Shown: positions 63,860 to 64,000 of the stretch, in pieces
Layout of the letters: each line of letters begins with the position of its first letter
How positions within the stretch are numbered: position 1 is the stretch's first letter
DNA from: CAVYXK01 sp963708245
GTDB lineage: Bacteria > Pseudomonadota > Alphaproteobacteria > Acetobacterales > Acetobacteraceae
Direction: 5' to 3'
Assembly: GCA_963708245.1 (NCBI GenBank)
Contig: OY970201.1
Span: 3,596,001 to 3,660,000, forward strand
Length of the DNA: 64,000 bases
The notes under the pieces: model-generated
The model's database searches: none
The model's input: the letters and a program-made list of their open reading frames with translations, nothing else
Told to the model about the DNA's origin: nothing
Made by a program: the position numbers and the translations under genes

Positions 63860-64000
63860 TCAGCGTCGATCGAGGTAGGCGCCGCGATGCTGCGGCAGCT
63901 TCTAGCCAAGCAAAACCACTCGCGACCAAGGTCCGCAACACCTGCTCGGTTCCACCGCCGATCGTGAACATCCGAGCCTCGCGCGCGATTCGCTCACAAC
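63860..64000 (-). pseudogene. Acyl-CoA dehydrogenase, C-terminal end with frameshift, continues outside window
   Basis: RIAREARMFTIGGGTEQVLR then TLVAS is the C-terminal catalytic-fold end of acyl-CoA dehydrogenases. The expected closing residues (KLPQHRGAYLDRR) are in another frame with one stop in between. The 5' part lies beyond the window. Confidence 0.65.

Overview
The window is high-GC DNA that looks like an alphaproteobacterium of the Acetobacteraceae/Rhodospirillales type. This rests on the gene neighbourhoods (rpe next to a heparinase-like gene, yggS next to a thiE-like gene), the Gram-negative porin, the alphaproteobacterial form of the initiator tRNA, and frequent GTG/TTG starts. 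No genus can be named from the sequence alone.

Positions 1-33400 are mostly ordinary chromosomal genes. They include a 5'-truncated copper amine oxidase, a frameshifted MFS exporter, rpe plus a heparinase-like protein, a GxxExxY remnant between inverted repeats, a glycosyltransferase, an AbrB/PIN pair with a damaged toxin, and an intact IS1380-type element with target duplication. These are followed by a porin, a penicillin-acylase relative, yggS, a Rieske dioxygenase pair, and a large EndoQ-like nuclease fused to a UvrD helicase. After them come a prolyl oligopeptidase, several stand-alone enzymes, cytochrome c' facing cytochrome b561, a sugar-catabolism pair, and an amino-acid ABC importer with a DUF1989 protein.

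Positions 34467-41800 look like an integrative element. A 3' piece of a CAU-anticodon tRNA (putative attachment site) is followed by a tyrosine integrase, an unknown protein, an excisionase-like HTH protein, a frameshifted primase zinc-finger gene and a primase-helicase. Behind these lies a stretch with TTGCAGGGGT iteron-like repeats and a 58-bp (CT)29 microsatellite, which is a candidate replication origin. A complete tRNA-fMet follows at 41906-41982.

Positions 42341-54500 hold the most notable locus, a four-gene, translationally coupled operon of DUF499 ATPase, DUF3780, DUF1156 methyltransferase and a phospholipase-D/SNF2 helicase. The composition is that of an anti-phage system. The DUF499 gene is split by an IS701-type element with a CTAA duplication, and removing the element restores the reading frame exactly. 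IS21-like terminal repeats lie on both sides of the operon.

Positions 54500-64000 are a gene graveyard mixed with small genes. It contains fragments of LigD (twice), a SRAP peptidase, a VOC enzyme, an Xre regulator, an IS630 transposase, a second DUF1989 gene and an acyl-CoA dehydrogenase. It also holds a TauE/SafE transporter, a multicopper oxidase that has lost its first two copper motifs, a run of tiny overlapping genes, and a Gly/Trp-repeat secreted protein.
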